From Filifactor alocis ATCC 35896 (GTDB taxonomy: Bacteria; Bacillota; Clostridia; Peptostreptococcales; Filifactoraceae), in assembly GCF_000163895.2 (NCBI RefSeq), contig NC_016630.1:1364001-1428000 (forward strand): a stretch of DNA of 64,000 bases, written 5' to 3'. The notes beneath the pieces were generated by a model that did no database searches, was not told the DNA's origin, and was given only the letters and a program-made list of their open reading frames with translations. The number at the start of each line of letters is the position of its first letter. Position 1 is the first letter of the stretch. Below are positions 26,661 to 36,697 of the stretch, piece by piece. The position numbers and the translations under genes were made by a program.

Positions 26661-27317
26661 TTACGCTCCTTTACGCTCATCTACCAGTAAAAAAATCTTC
26701 TCACACACTTCATCAATCGACAATGCCGTGGTATCTATTTCAATCGCATCTTTTGCCTTGCACAGCGGAGATAGTTCTCTTGAGGAATCCAACTCATCTC
26801 GTTTGACAATTTCTTTTTCTACTTCTTCCACTGTTTTTTCAATTCCTTTTGCAAGATAATCGAGTTGTCTTCTCCTTGCTCTCTCTTTGCTGTCAGCAAC
26901 AAAAAACAACTTCAAGTCTGCATTGGGAAATACGCTTGTTCCGATGTCTCTTCCGTCCATAATGACGGAATGTTTCTTCGCAAGCTCTCTCTGTAATTGT
27001 GTCATCGCTTCACGAATCTCCGGAAACGAACAAATATAAGACACTTTTTCGCTTACTTCGGAAGTGCGAATTTCGTCCTTAATAACAATGTCATTGAGCG
27101 TAATTTCATTTTTTTGATTGAATCCGACCTTCATTCGTTCCAAAAAAGCAATCCGTTCTTCTTTTTTCGAACAGTCTATCGGTGCTTGCAAGTAACCGTA
27201 AGTCAATGCACGATACATCGCACCCGTATCAATATATACAAATCCAAGCTGTTCTGCCGTTTTTTTGGCAATCGTACTCTTTCCGGAGCCTGCCGGTCCA
27301 TCAATTGCTACAATCAT
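26661..27317 (-). CDS. cmk: cytidylate kinase
   Basis: Phosphorylates CMP and dCMP with ATP. The P-loop GPAGSGKST is near residue 7, MDGRDIGT near 95, and the lid segment KERARRRQLDYLAKG follows. I use the ATG at 27317, which follows GGGAGGAG at good spacing. The longer TTG frame would include that site within the coding sequence. It heads the cmk-orf-plsC-ispH-rpsA group. Confidence 0.96.
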   Translation of the reverse strand: MIVAIDGPAGSGKSTIAKKTAEQLGFVYIDTGAMYRALTYGYLQAPIDCSKKEERIAFLERMKVGFNQKNEITLNDIVIKDEIRTSEVSEKVSYICSFPEIREAMTQLQRELAKKHSVIMDGRDIGTSVFPNADLKLFFVADSKERARRRQLDYLAKGIEKTVEEVEKEIVKRDELDSSRELSPLCKAKDAIEIDTTALSIDEVCEKIFLLVDERKGA

Positions 27318-27350
27318 CTTTGCTCCTCCCAATTTTTATATGAATGATAT

Positions 27351-28217
27351 CTAATAAATATCGTACTTGCTCCAAATTTTTTCCAACTTTGAGAAATGAG
27401 CCTGTGTCTCTTCGCGCTTTTTCATACTGACTGCAATAATCAGCGCGTTTGCCATACTGAGCGGTGCAACCAGGGAGTCTACAAAAGATGCCAAATTGCT
27501 CTTGGCAATCAAAACTTCCTTAGAACACTCTGCAATCGGCGAAAAATTACTGTCTGTAATCGCAATGGTGTTGGCTCCTTGTTCTTGTGCATACTTCATC
27601 AATTCATAAGTTCGTTTGGAATATCTCGGAAAGCTGATTCCGATGACAACATCATCTTCTTTCACCTTCAAAATCTGCTCAAAAACATCATTGATTCCAT
27701 ATCGCACAATCTCTACATTGTCTATCAAAAAATTCAAATAATACCCCAGATAGTCCGATACGATACCCGAACTTCTCAAGCCGACAATATAGGTCTTTCG
27801 TGAATGAAAAATCATATCTACAACATGATTAAATCGTTCTTCATCCAATTCTTCAAGCGTACTTTTGATATTTTCGGCATCTGCATGTAGCACTTGTTTC
27901 AAAATGCTTCCCTTTTCAAACTTATTTGCCATTTCTGCGCGTTGCACAATCGTAATTCGCTTTTTCAACAATTCCTGCAAATCTTTTTGAAAATAAGTGT
28001 AACTTTCATATCCCAAGCGATTCGCAAAACGAACCACTGTCGCTTGACTGACTCCTGTCGCCTTTGCTAAACTTTCCGCAGTCATAAAAGCCGCCTTATC
28101 ATAATTTGAAATGATATACTTTGCCAAAATCTTATGCCCCTTTGACAAATCGGAAAAAATTGTTTCGATATACTCTATCAAATTATTGCCGTTTCCAACC
28201 TTTTGCATATCCAACAC
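27351..28217 (-). CDS. MurR/RpiR family transcriptional regulator
   Basis: An N-terminal HTH_6 domain (residues about 10-85, with ESLAKATGVSQATVVRFANRLGY as recognition region) and a C-terminal SIS sugar-phosphate binding domain (YIVGLRSSG, GISFPRYSKRT, AITDS). Such proteins control sugar or amino-sugar genes. The target is not evident, as no sugar genes are nearby. A GTG at 28217, seven bases after AGGAGGG, is the best start. It lies between rluB and cmk. Confidence 0.88.
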   Translation of the reverse strand: MLDMQKVGNGNNLIEYIETIFSDLSKGHKILAKYIISNYDKAAFMTAESLAKATGVSQATVVRFANRLGYESYTYFQKDLQELLKKRITIVQRAEMANKFEKGSILKQVLHADAENIKSTLEELDEERFNHVVDMIFHSRKTYIVGLRSSGIVSDYLGYYLNFLIDNVEIVRYGINDVFEQILKVKEDDVVIGISFPRYSKRTYELMKYAQEQGANTIAITDSNFSPIAECSKEVLIAKSNLASFVDSLVAPLSMANALIIAVSMKKREETQAHFSKLEKIWSKYDIY

Positions 28218-28231
28218 AAGAAACCCTCCTG

Positions 28232-28960
28232 TCACTCTTTATTTTCTTTCAGTCCGGTTACTTTCTTGAGGTACTGCACTTCCTTGCTTGTCAAAGCTCT
28301 GTACTCTCCTTCTTTCAAGTTCCCGATATACAAATCCCCCATCGAAATTCGTTTCAAGGAAACCACTTTCAACCGAGCCGCTTCAAACATCTTTCTGATT
28401 TGTCTGTTTCTTCCCTCACGCAAAGTCACCTTATATTTGATGATTCCGTCTCGTTTGCCCAAAAACTCCAACTCCGCCGGTTTTGTCTTGTATCCGTCCA
28501 AAAACATTCCTTTTTGGAATCGTTCTTTCAAGTTCTCAGGAGCATCTCCTTTCACTTGCACAAAATAAGTTTTTTCTAAGTGATATCTTGGATGAATCAA
28601 ACGATTTGCAAGCTCTCCATCATTGGTCAAAAGGAGCAAGCCGGTAGACAGATAATCCAATCTCCCCACAGGATAGATTCTTTCTTTCGTTCGAAACAAT
28701 TCCAAAACTGTATTTCTTCCTCTGTCATCCGATACCGCGCTGATATATCGAAGCGGTTTGTTCAACATGTAGTAGACTTTATTGACTTCTGACGAAATAA
28801 TTTTCCCGTCTACCTTAACCATATCATTCCCTTCTTCTACCTGCATTCCGGGACTTGTAACCTTCTTCCCGTTCACAAACACTCGACCTTCCTCTATCAG
28901 TTGATCCGCTTTTCTTCTCGACGAAATTCCGCAGTGTGCAATATATTGATTTATCCTCAT
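28232..28960 (-). CDS. rluB: 23S rRNA pseudouridine synthase (RluB/RsuA family)
   Basis: An N-terminal S4 domain (MRINQYIAHCGISSRRKADQ) and the catalytic domain with GRLDYLSTGLLLLTNDG, where the Asp is the catalytic residue. GRNRQIRKMFEA follows. I start at the ATG at 28960, behind AAGGAGAA. Length is 242. Members modify helix 89 of 23S rRNA (RluB) or 16S rRNA (RsuA); the closer similarity is to RluB. Confidence 0.92.
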   Translation of the reverse strand: MRINQYIAHCGISSRRKADQLIEEGRVFVNGKKVTSPGMQVEEGNDMVKVDGKIISSEVNKVYYMLNKPLRYISAVSDDRGRNTVLELFRTKERIYPVGRLDYLSTGLLLLTNDGELANRLIHPRYHLEKTYFVQVKGDAPENLKERFQKGMFLDGYKTKPAELEFLGKRDGIIKYKVTLREGRNRQIRKMFEAARLKVVSLKRISMGDLYIGNLKEGEYRALTSKEVQYLKKVTGLKENKE

Positions 28961-29107
28961 CGTATTTGATTCTCCTTGATTTCTAAAATAATTCATGATA
29001 CTATTGTATTGTTTGATACGATAATTAGTTCTATCATACTGTTTTATTATACTATAAATCGAAATGGTTTTGTGGATATTTTTTTAGAGAATATAAGGAG
29101 ATTTGAA

Positions 29108-29646
29108 ATGGATATCGGTGAAAAAATAAAACGATTACGCATTCTCAACCAGCTCACGCAAGAAGAATTGGCACTTCGTTGTGATTTAACCAAAGGGTTT
29201 ATCTCAAAGGTAGAACGAAATTTAACTTCTCCTTCTATTTCTACACTGATGGATATCTTGGAAGTTTTGGGAACTGATTTGAAATCTTTTTTTGACGATG
29301 CGATTGATGATAAGGTTGTCTATGGGAAAGACGATATCTATACTTCTTATAACGAGCATCTCAAAACCACAATCCACTGGCTCATCCCAAACTCACAGAA
29401 AAATATTATGGAACCTATTTTGATGGAAATTCCACCGGGACAAAAAACAGAAGTGGACCGACCTCATACGGGCGAAGAGTTTGGATATGTCCTTCGCGGT
29501 ACCATTTTGCTTACAATCGGCAAACGACAATTTAAATTAAAAAAGGAGAAAGTTTTTACTTTTCTCCCAACGAGGAACATTCTATCTCCAATATTTCCGG
29601 CATCAAAGCGGAAATTTTGTGGGTAGCAAGTCCTCCGTCTTTCTAA
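29108..29646 (+). pseudogene. XRE-family regulator with cupin domain, frameshifted near the C-terminus
   Basis: The ATG at 29108 follows AAGGAG. The product has an N-terminal HTH_3 domain (MDIGEKIKRLRILNQLTQEE, FISKVERNLTSPSISTL) and a C-terminal cupin (MEIPPGQKTEVDRPHTGEEF, YVLRGTILLTIG). Near 29553-29557, in a T5 run, the frame is lost: the present frame ends at 29626 with a non-family tail. The +1 frame continues EEHSISNISGIKAEILWVASPPSF to a stop at 29644, the normal end of this family. One T is probably missing. It could be a sequencing error, phase variation, or true loss. It may be nearly functional. Confidence 0.8.
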
Positions 29647-29660
29647 ATACAACAAATACC

Positions 29661-29707
29661 GTTCTTATGAAATGCGATAGTTTTCGACTTTCATAAGAAC
29701 TTTTTTA
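29661..29707 (+). terminator. intrinsic terminator of the XRE-cupin gene
   Basis: GTTCTTATGAAA and TTTCATAAGAAC arms with a T6 run on the plus strand, 15 bases after the restored stop codon. Confidence 0.85.
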
Positions 29708-29709
29708 TT

Positions 29710-30930
29710 TTAATTTTCTTCTACCAAATCAAACTCTTTCGCTACAATTTCGGCAGCTTCCACACAACGTTTCGCATCAATAATCACTGATACCTTAATG
29801 TCGGAAGTACTGATCATCTCCAAGTTGATACCCGCTTTGGACAGAACCATGAACATACGAGCTGCTGCTGTCGGATTGGTAATCATTCCGGCGCCGACAA
29901 TGCTCAATCTTGCAAGTCCGTCTTTCATAATAACAGCATTTGCTCCGACTTTTTCTTTGAATCGTGTAATAATTTCAAGCGCTTCTTCTTTATCACTCTT
30001 CGGAACGGTGAACGCAATATCATTCACGCCTTTTTTCTCAGCACTTTGCACAATCATCTGTACATTAATATGTGCCTTTGCCAACTCATCAAAAATCAGG
30101 TATGCAACACCCGGTTCATCCGGAACACCGAAAATCGCCATCTTTACAACATCCATATCATGTGCAATTCCTGTCACAATAATTTCTTTTTCCATATCTC
30201 CTACCTCCTGAACCAGCGTTCCTGTTGTATCGGTAAAACTGGAACGCACATGTATTGTTACTCCATGAATCTTTGCAACTTCCACAGAACGAGGATGCAA
30301 TACCGCCGCTCCAAGTGTTGCAAGTTCCAACATCTCATCATAAGAAATCACATCCAACTTCTTGACTCCTTTGATAATACGAGGATCTCCCGCATAGACA
30401 CCGTCTACATCGGTATAGATTTCACATACCTTCGCTTTCACAGCCGCTGCAATCGCAACTGCTGTCGTATCAGAACCGCCTCTTCCCAGAGTGGTGATAT
30501 CATCATTCGCATTGATTCCCTGAAATCCTGCTACAATCACAATACTTTTATCCTTGATTTCCTGCTCCAAACGTGTCGATACAATATTGACAATTCTTGC
30601 CTTACTGTACATATCATCCGTTCGAATTCCTGCTTGCTGACCTGTCAAAGAAATCACATCTTCTCCCATTGACTCAATCGCCATTGCCAACAGTGAAATA
30701 GACACCTGCTCGCCTGTTGAAAGAAGCATATCCATTTCTCTCTTAGGTGGTCTGTCAGAAATTTCTTTTGCAAGAGCAATCAAATCGTCCGTACTGTCTC
30801 CCATTGCAGACACAATCGCTACTACTTGATTCCCTTTCTTTTTTGTTTCGATAATTCTTCGTGCCACATTACGAATTCGCTCTGTTGTAGCAAGAGAAGA
30901 ACCACCGTATTTTTGCACAATAACTCCCAT
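29710..30930 (-). CDS. lysC: aspartate kinase
   Basis: Phosphorylates aspartate, the common first step to lysine, threonine and methionine. The N-terminal catalytic domain has VQKYGGSSLATTERIRN and the GRGGSDTTAVAIA loop; the two C-terminal ACT domains (about 265-406) provide feedback control. Length 406 is typical for class II-type kinases. It lies downstream of thrB with a 116-base gap. The linkage to hom-thrC-thrB hints at a threonine-related role. Confidence 0.95.
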   Translation of the reverse strand: MGVIVQKYGGSSLATTERIRNVARRIIETKKKGNQVVAIVSAMGDSTDDLIALAKEISDRPPKREMDMLLSTGEQVSISLLAMAIESMGEDVISLTGQQAGIRTDDMYSKARIVNIVSTRLEQEIKDKSIVIVAGFQGINANDDITTLGRGGSDTTAVAIAAAVKAKVCEIYTDVDGVYAGDPRIIKGVKKLDVISYDEMLELATLGAAVLHPRSVEVAKIHGVTIHVRSSFTDTTGTLVQEVGDMEKEIIVTGIAHDMDVVKMAIFGVPDEPGVAYLIFDELAKAHINVQMIVQSAEKKGVNDIAFTVPKSDKEEALEIITRFKEKVGANAVIMKDGLARLSIVGAGMITNPTAAARMFMVLSKAGINLEMISTSDIKVSVIIDAKRCVEAAEIVAKEFDLVEEN

Positions 30931-31046
30931 ACCATCCCTCTTTTCTATCCGATTATCAGCTTATTTCTCACTTTTCTATGAAACTCACTTCCTATTCTTC
31001 GAAACACGGAAGTCTATTCAACCTTATCTTTTTTCAAAAAAACACT

Positions 31047-31946
31047 CTACTCAAAATAACTATTTTGTTGTAACGGATGAAGAATCTTACAAACTCCGTC
31101 CAAAGAATTGGAACAAACTGCATCTTCCATTCTATCAAGAACCTCTTGTTCCCATTTTCGTTCACAAAATGCAATCAAAGTCGAACCGGCGCCACTCAAA
31201 GCAACACCTTTTGCACCGCCTTGCTTCGCTGCATCAAAAATCTTATCATATCCTTCAATTAAAGGTAATCGATATGGTTGATGAAGTCTGTCTTCCATCA
31301 TTCTTCCCACCAAATCCAAGTCACCCCTCATCAGCGCGAGTGTCAACATCGATGCTCTTGATACATTGAATACGGCATCTTGTTTGGAATAACTTGTTGG
31401 CAACACTTCCCTTGCTCTCTTCGTCGCCAAAGGCTTGTTTGGAATATATACGACTGTACTCCAATCTTCGTTCGGCTCAATACACTGATAGAGCACTTCT
31501 CCTCTATCCATCGCACTGACAACAATTCCTCCAAGCAATGCCGGTGCAACATTGTCCGGATGCCCTTCCATTTCCGTTGCCAAAATAAGCAACTCATCTA
31601 ATCCATAAGGTCTGTTGCACACTTCATTTGCCAACAGCAATCCTGCTACAATTGTTGAAGCGCTGCTTCCAAGACCTCTGGATAACGGGATTTCATTCTT
31701 CATTTTTAGATGAAAATTCTTATCTGCAACTCCCTGTTTTTCAAAAACTTTTTCCATTGCCTTCCAGATCAAATTTTCATCATTATGCGGAATTTCTCCT
31801 TTTCCAAAACCTTCTATCTCAATCTGCAATCCTGAATCACTTCGTTCCAAAGAAACTTCATTGTAGAGAGACAACGCCATTCCGAGCGTATCAAAGCCCG
31901 GCCCTAAATTTGCTGTTGTTGCTGCTACTTTTACCTGTATGCTCAT
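31047..31946 (-). CDS. thrB: homoserine kinase
   Basis: A GHMP kinase that phosphorylates homoserine. The motifs are ATTANLGPGFDTLG at the N-terminus, the ATP loop LSRGLGSSASTI, and GVALSGAGSTLIAF. I start at the ATG at 31946, behind AAGGAGAG; an upstream in-frame ATG at 31967 would place that site in the coding region. It lies downstream of thrC after a 248-base gap in which I see no gene. Confidence 0.95.
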   Translation of the reverse strand: MSIQVKVAATTANLGPGFDTLGMALSLYNEVSLERSDSGLQIEIEGFGKGEIPHNDENLIWKAMEKVFEKQGVADKNFHLKMKNEIPLSRGLGSSASTIVAGLLLANEVCNRPYGLDELLILATEMEGHPDNVAPALLGGIVVSAMDRGEVLYQCIEPNEDWSTVVYIPNKPLATKRAREVLPTSYSKQDAVFNVSRASMLTLALMRGDLDLVGRMMEDRLHQPYRLPLIEGYDKIFDAAKQGGAKGVALSGAGSTLIAFCERKWEQEVLDRMEDAVCSNSLDGVCKILHPLQQNSYFE

Positions 31947-32194
31947 CTTATGCTCTCCTTCTTTCAAAATTGCAATGATTCTATTCTAACAAATTTCATA
32001 TTATCTCTTATTCCTATACTGTTTTTATCATAAAATTTCCCAATCGAAATTTCATACTGTCTTGTTCTTACTTTGTCTCTTACAATTTGTATTTTCAATT
32101 TATATTTTTTTAAGATGTTTTTTCGTAATACTTTGTAATACGCATCTTCGTAACACAAATGTACCCTTCGATTTTTATGAAAAAGTACTATTTC

Positions 32195-33247
32195 CTATTT
32201 CCCATAAATGACATCTAACACAGCTTGTTTTTCCGCACGTATTTTTTGTGGATTCACGATTTGAGACAACGCGGCATTCGGATCCTTCAGCCCGTTTCCT
32301 GTCAACACACAAACCACTCTTGCTCCTTTTTCAAGCAAACCTTGTTTATGTTGCTTGATAACTCCTGCCAAAGATGCTGCGGAAGCCGGTTCCGCAAAAA
32401 TTCCTTCTTTCGATGCCAACCATTTTTGCGCTTGCAAAATTTCTTCATCTGTTACACTGTCAATTCTTCCCTTCGACTCTTCCAATGCGGCAGTCGCCTT
32501 AGTCCAACTTGCAGGATTTCCAATTTGGATTGCGGTTGCAACTGTCTTAGGCTCTTCAAATACACGATTATGAACAATCGGAGAAGCTCCCTCTGCTTGG
32601 AATCCTAATAATGTAGGAAGCTGTTTGTTTTTCTTTTGTTCATAATAATCTTTGAATCCCTTCCAATATGCAGTGATATTTCCTGCATTACCAACCGGAA
32701 TCGCCAAATAATCCGGTGCATCTCCCAACACGTCAGATACTTCGTATGCTCCTGTCTTTTGTCCTTCGATTCGATAAGGATTCAATGAGTTTACCAAAGT
32801 AATCGGATATTCATTTGTAATTTCTTTTACAATATCCAACGCATTGTCAAAATTTCCGTCTATTGCAATTACCTTTGCTCCATAAATCAATGCTTGTGCT
32901 AATTTTCCCATTGCGATATTACCGTCCGGAATCAATACAACACAGTCCAATCCACATCGTGCAGCATAGGCAGCCGCAGATGCCGAAGTATTTCCGGTAG
33001 AAGCACACATAATCGTCTTTGAGCCTTCTTCCACTGCCTTCGCAACAGCCATTACCATTCCTCTGTCCTTAAAAGAGCCGGTCGGATTCAATCCGTCATA
33101 CTTAAAATATAGTTCCAAGTCCAACTCTTTTGACAAATTCTCACTTCGAATCAGCGGTGTATTCCCCTCAAGCAAAGTACAACGAGGTGTCTTTTCCGTT
33201 ACCGGTAAATAATTTCTATATGCATCAATCAATCCGTTCCAAGCCAT
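32195..33247 (-). CDS. thrC: threonine synthase
   Basis: A PLP enzyme that makes threonine from phosphohomoserine. The PLP lysine is in NPTGSFKDRGM near residue 60, with ASTGNTSASAAAYAA and IPVGNAGN as phosphate and substrate loops. Length 350 matches the short form. It starts two bases after hom, so the two are co-translated. Confidence 0.96.
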   Translation of the reverse strand: MAWNGLIDAYRNYLPVTEKTPRCTLLEGNTPLIRSENLSKELDLELYFKYDGLNPTGSFKDRGMVMAVAKAVEEGSKTIMCASTGNTSASAAAYAARCGLDCVVLIPDGNIAMGKLAQALIYGAKVIAIDGNFDNALDIVKEITNEYPITLVNSLNPYRIEGQKTGAYEVSDVLGDAPDYLAIPVGNAGNITAYWKGFKDYYEQKKNKQLPTLLGFQAEGASPIVHNRVFEEPKTVATAIQIGNPASWTKATAALEESKGRIDSVTDEEILQAQKWLASKEGIFAEPASAASLAGVIKQHKQGLLEKGARVVCVLTGNGLKDPNAALSQIVNPQKIRAEKQAVLDVIYGK

Positions 33248-33249
33248 TG

Positions 33250-34515
33250 TTATTCTCCTTCCATTCTTATCATACTATTACATCCTGCAATCAATTTTTG
33301 TTGTTTTAGCACTTCTAAAGCATGATTTCTATCTTTCTCTTTTGACTCTACTGCCAAAACCCACTCATCTTTTTCTTCCAACTGTTTCAAGACAGAAACA
33401 CCGGATTCTTTACACACTGCTTCTAACTTACTCCAATCCTTACAATCATCCGATTTTTGTAATCGTAAGAATGCTTTGCTAACAATAGCATCCATCGCTA
33501 CAATCTTCTCATCACGATACAACGATACAAGAGACTTCATTGGGGAATTTCTCACAATGCTGTCTGCTATCTCCATCACATCTCCAAGCACTGCACTTCC
33601 GGTTGGCAGTTCTCCTGCGCCTCTACCATATAGAAGGGAATCTCCAAATCCTGCTCCTTTCAAGCAAATCGCATTAAACGAATCATTCACTTGTGAAAGA
33701 AGATTCTTTTCCTTCAACATCATAGGATGAACTCTAACTTCAACCCCGTTATTATCCTTGGCAATGCCGACCAATTTGATACGATACCCCCATTGTTTCG
33801 CATATTCAATGTCTTTCGGACTGATGTTTCGAATTCCTTGTATATACACTTGATCAAACGTAACCTCTGTATGAAATCCCAAGCTTGCCAAAACAGCAAT
33901 CTTTCGACCTGCGTCCAATCCATCCACATCGGATGTAGGATCTGCCTCTGCATATCCAAGTTCTTGTGCCTCTTTTAACACCTCATCAAATCCCAATCCT
34001 TCTTCTGTCATCTTTGTCAACATATAGTTCGTTGTACCGTTCATAATTCCCATAATCTCTGTAATCTTATCTCCCGACATGGTAGATGTCATCGAATGAA
34101 TCACAGGAATTGCACCGCCGACACTCGCCTCAAACAACAATCCTACTTTGTTTTGCTCAGCAATCTCGGACAACTCCTTAAGATGAAGAGATAACATGTC
34201 CTTATTCGCCGTTACTACATGTTTATGATGTTTGAGTGCTTGTTTCACATACTCTTTGGTATGTTCGACTCCACCCATCACTTCTACTACGATATCAATC
34301 TCAGGATGAGATATCACTTCATTCACATCTGTTGTAAAAACTTCCTGTGCAAGAGAACAGTCTCTTTTTTTAGAAGCATCTCGAACCAAAACTTTCTCTA
34401 TCACAAGCTCCGCCTGTAACCTCTGTTGTAATTCTTCATTCTGCTGTTCTATCAATTTTGAAACACCGGTTCCGACTGTTCCAAATCCCAGCAATCCAAT
34501 TTTAATCTGTTTCAT
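33250..34515 (-). CDS. hom: homoserine dehydrogenase
   Basis: Reduces aspartate semialdehyde to homoserine. The Rossmann motif is LLGFGTVGTG, the catalytic block GTTNYMLTKMTEEG and EADPTSDVDGLDAGRK are typical, and an ACT-like C-terminus of about 80 residues should allow threonine feedback. Length is 421. It is the first gene of the hom-thrC-thrB-lysC group, with GGAGGAG before the ATG and a clear promoter about 145 bases upstream. Confidence 0.96.
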   Translation of the reverse strand: MKQIKIGLLGFGTVGTGVSKLIEQQNEELQQRLQAELVIEKVLVRDASKKRDCSLAQEVFTTDVNEVISHPEIDIVVEVMGGVEHTKEYVKQALKHHKHVVTANKDMLSLHLKELSEIAEQNKVGLLFEASVGGAIPVIHSMTSTMSGDKITEIMGIMNGTTNYMLTKMTEEGLGFDEVLKEAQELGYAEADPTSDVDGLDAGRKIAVLASLGFHTEVTFDQVYIQGIRNISPKDIEYAKQWGYRIKLVGIAKDNNGVEVRVHPMMLKEKNLLSQVNDSFNAICLKGAGFGDSLLYGRGAGELPTGSAVLGDVMEIADSIVRNSPMKSLVSLYRDEKIVAMDAIVSKAFLRLQKSDDCKDWSKLEAVCKESGVSVLKQLEEKDEWVLAVESKEKDRNHALEVLKQQKLIAGCNSMIRMEGE

Positions 34516-34658
34516 TCCTACTCCTCCTATTCTACTTATAATACCACTCTATCTACACATCATTTTACTTCAAGTCTACTTCATGAAAAATCGGTTCTTA
34601 TCTCACAACTGCCTCTTTATGTCCTTATATTAGAGATATATGTTTTTATATAAAAGAC

Positions 34659-34687
34659 ATTATATCATCCGTTTTTTTGAATAGCAA
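34659..34687 (-). promoter_or_regulatory. promoter of hom-thrC-thrB
   Basis: TTGCTA (34687-34682), a 17-base spacer and TATAAT (34664-34659). The transcribed leader of about 135 bases shows no T-box motif or terminator that I can recognise. Confidence 0.7.
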
Positions 34688-34840
34688 GAAAAATTCAAAA
34701 TTCTCTCTATTTTCTTCCAATTGCAAACAATTTATCAAAAAACAATAATAAATTAAAACAAGAAAGGTGTTTCATTAGATTCTACTCATAGTATCTACAA
34801 CAAAATTCATCCAAAAATCGTCAACTTCCGCCATACAATC

Positions 34841-34882
34841 AAAAAAAGAGTAGAAGCTTATCCATCATCGGCTTCTACTCTC
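34841..34882 (-). terminator. intrinsic terminator of tuf
   Basis: AGAGTAGAAGC and GCTTCTACTCT arms with a T7 run on the minus strand, 40 bases past the tuf stop. Confidence 0.9.
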
Positions 34883-34921
34883 TGTTTCTTTACTTATTCA
34901 GTTTTACTCGGGCTTTGGAAT

Positions 34922-36115
34922 TTATTCAAGAATTTTTCCTACTACTCCCGCTCCTACTGTTCTTCCACCTTCACGAATCGCAAATCTCAATCCTTCTTCG
35001 ATTGCGATTTTTGTGATTAGTTCTACTGTCATTGTGATGTTGTCTCCTGGCATTACCATTTCTACTCCGTCAGGTAATGTGATGTCTCCTGTTACGTCTG
35101 TTGTTCTGAAATAGAATTGTGGTCTGTATCCTTTGAAGAATGGAGTATGTCTTCCTCCTTCTTCTTTTTTCAATACGTATACGTTTGCTGTGAATTTTGT
35201 ATGCGGGTGGATTGTTCCGGGTTTTGCAAGTACTTGTCCTCTTTCGATTTCGTCTCTTGCTACTCCTCTTAACAATACTCCGATGTTGTCTCCTGCTTGT
35301 GCTTCATCTAACAGTTTACGGAACATTTCGATTCCTGTTACTACTACTTTTCTCGGTTCGTCTGCTAATCCTACGATTTCTACTTCTTCGGATACGTGTA
35401 GTACTCCTCTTTCTACTCTTCCTGTTGATACTGTTCCTCTTCCTGAGATACTGAAGATGTCTTCAATTGGCATTAGGAACGGTTTGTCTGTTTCTCTTTC
35501 AGGTTCCGGAATGTAGCTGTCGATTTGTTCGAATAGTTCTACGATTGCATCTCCCCATTTGCTGTTTGGATCTTCTAAGGCTTTTAATGCACTTCCTCTT
35601 ACGATTGGTGTGTCGTCTCCGGGGAATTCATATTCGTTTAGTAGGTCTCTTACTTCCATTTCTACTAATTCTAATAATTCTTCGTCATCTACCATGTCGC
35701 ATTTGTTTAGGAATACTACGATGTATGGTACTCCTACTTGTCTTGACAATAGGATGTGTTCTCTTGTTTGTGGCATTGGACCGTCTGCTGCACTTACTAC
35801 TAAGATTGCTCCGTCCATTTGTGCTGCTCCTGTTATCATGTTTTTTACATAGTCGGCGTGGCCCGGGCAGTCTACGTGTGCGTAGTGTCTGTTTGGTGTT
35901 TCGTATTCTACGTGGGATGTTGAGATTGTGATTCCTCTTTCTCTTTCTTCCGGTGCTTTATCGATGTTATCGAATGCTACTGCTTCTCCCAATTGGTATT
36001 TTTCGTGCAATGTTCTTGTGATTGCTGCTGTCAATGTTGTTTTACCGTGGTCTACGTGGCCGATTGTTCCTATGTTTACGTGTGGTTTACTTCTTTCAAA
36101 TTTTGCTTTTCCCAT
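34922..36115 (-). CDS. tuf: translation elongation factor Tu
   Basis: Delivers aminoacyl-tRNA to the ribosome. GHVDHGKTT (G1), the DCPGHADYVKNM block (G3) and NKCDMVDD (G4) are present. I start at the ATG at 36115 (MGKAKFERSKPHVN), behind AGGAGGAAG; 397 residues is normal. A frame opening at 36202 adds 29 unrelated residues. The gene stands alone rather than in the str operon, so a second tuf may exist elsewhere. Codon use is strongly biased. Confidence 0.98.
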   Translation of the reverse strand: MGKAKFERSKPHVNIGTIGHVDHGKTTLTAAITRTLHEKYQLGEAVAFDNIDKAPEERERGITISTSHVEYETPNRHYAHVDCPGHADYVKNMITGAAQMDGAILVVSAADGPMPQTREHILLSRQVGVPYIVVFLNKCDMVDDEELLELVEMEVRDLLNEYEFPGDDTPIVRGSALKALEDPNSKWGDAIVELFEQIDSYIPEPERETDKPFLMPIEDIFSISGRGTVSTGRVERGVLHVSEEVEIVGLADEPRKVVVTGIEMFRKLLDEAQAGDNIGVLLRGVARDEIERGQVLAKPGTIHPHTKFTANVYVLKKEEGGRHTPFFKGYRPQFYFRTTDVTGDITLPDGVEMVMPGDNITMTVELITKIAIEEGLRFAIREGGRTVGAGVVGKILE

Positions 36116-36268
36116 TTTTCTTCCTCCTAAAAATTTTAATGAAACTGTATGGTAGTTTTTTAAAATCTTTTTCGCTAATATCATTCCTATGTAGCCATAC
36201 ATTCTAATGGCAAAGGCTTGACATCGTTTAGTAGCAAGCTCTTTGATTTAGCACCTACCTATTGTTTC

Positions 36269-36297
36269 ATTCTATAGGAATACAAGTATTTTGTCAA
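36269..36297 (-). promoter_or_regulatory. promoter of tuf
   Basis: TTGACA (36297-36292), a 17-base spacer and TAGAAT (36274-36269). A leader of about 150 bases follows, without a recognised structure. Confidence 0.75.
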
Positions 36298-36697
36298 TAT
36301 AAAAGACTCAAAACACACTGTCAATTTCTTAGTTGTCAAAACATATGTTATCCCTTCAAAATGTTCTGATGAAACTTCATGCAACCTCTTAAAATCCGGA
36401 CATCATCTTATACCTTTCATTACACCGTTTTTATGTCATAATTACATAATTGTTGTCGATATTACATTTCTTCTGATATACTGTTCAGAGGGATATTTCT
36501 TCTTCATACCGTTTTGTTAAGGTTGTACATTTTGTACGGATGTTCCAATCAATTTTGACATTCAAAAAGATGCACATAGAACAGTGGACATCTGTTTCAC
36601 TTCCGGTTGGAAATTTCCCTATTGTGGTACGGAATTTATAGTTTATGTATTGTGATGCGCTGATTTTATGATGCGCAACAAATAGGAGATTGATTAT
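36298..36697. other. divergent intergenic region
   Basis: Contains a possible plus-strand promoter TTGTCG (36453) / TATACT (36477) with an 18-base spacer, 215 bases before the next gene. Nothing else is recognised. Confidence 0.4.

Noticed and set aside
34516..34660. T-box or threonine attenuator in front of hom
   Set aside because: A partial AGAGTGGTA is present but without the rest of the T-box motif and without a terminator hairpin.
35133..35931. Several plus-strand frames of 85-154 residues opposite tuf
   Set aside because: They are shadows of the strongly biased tuf codons; low-complexity Leu/Arg content.
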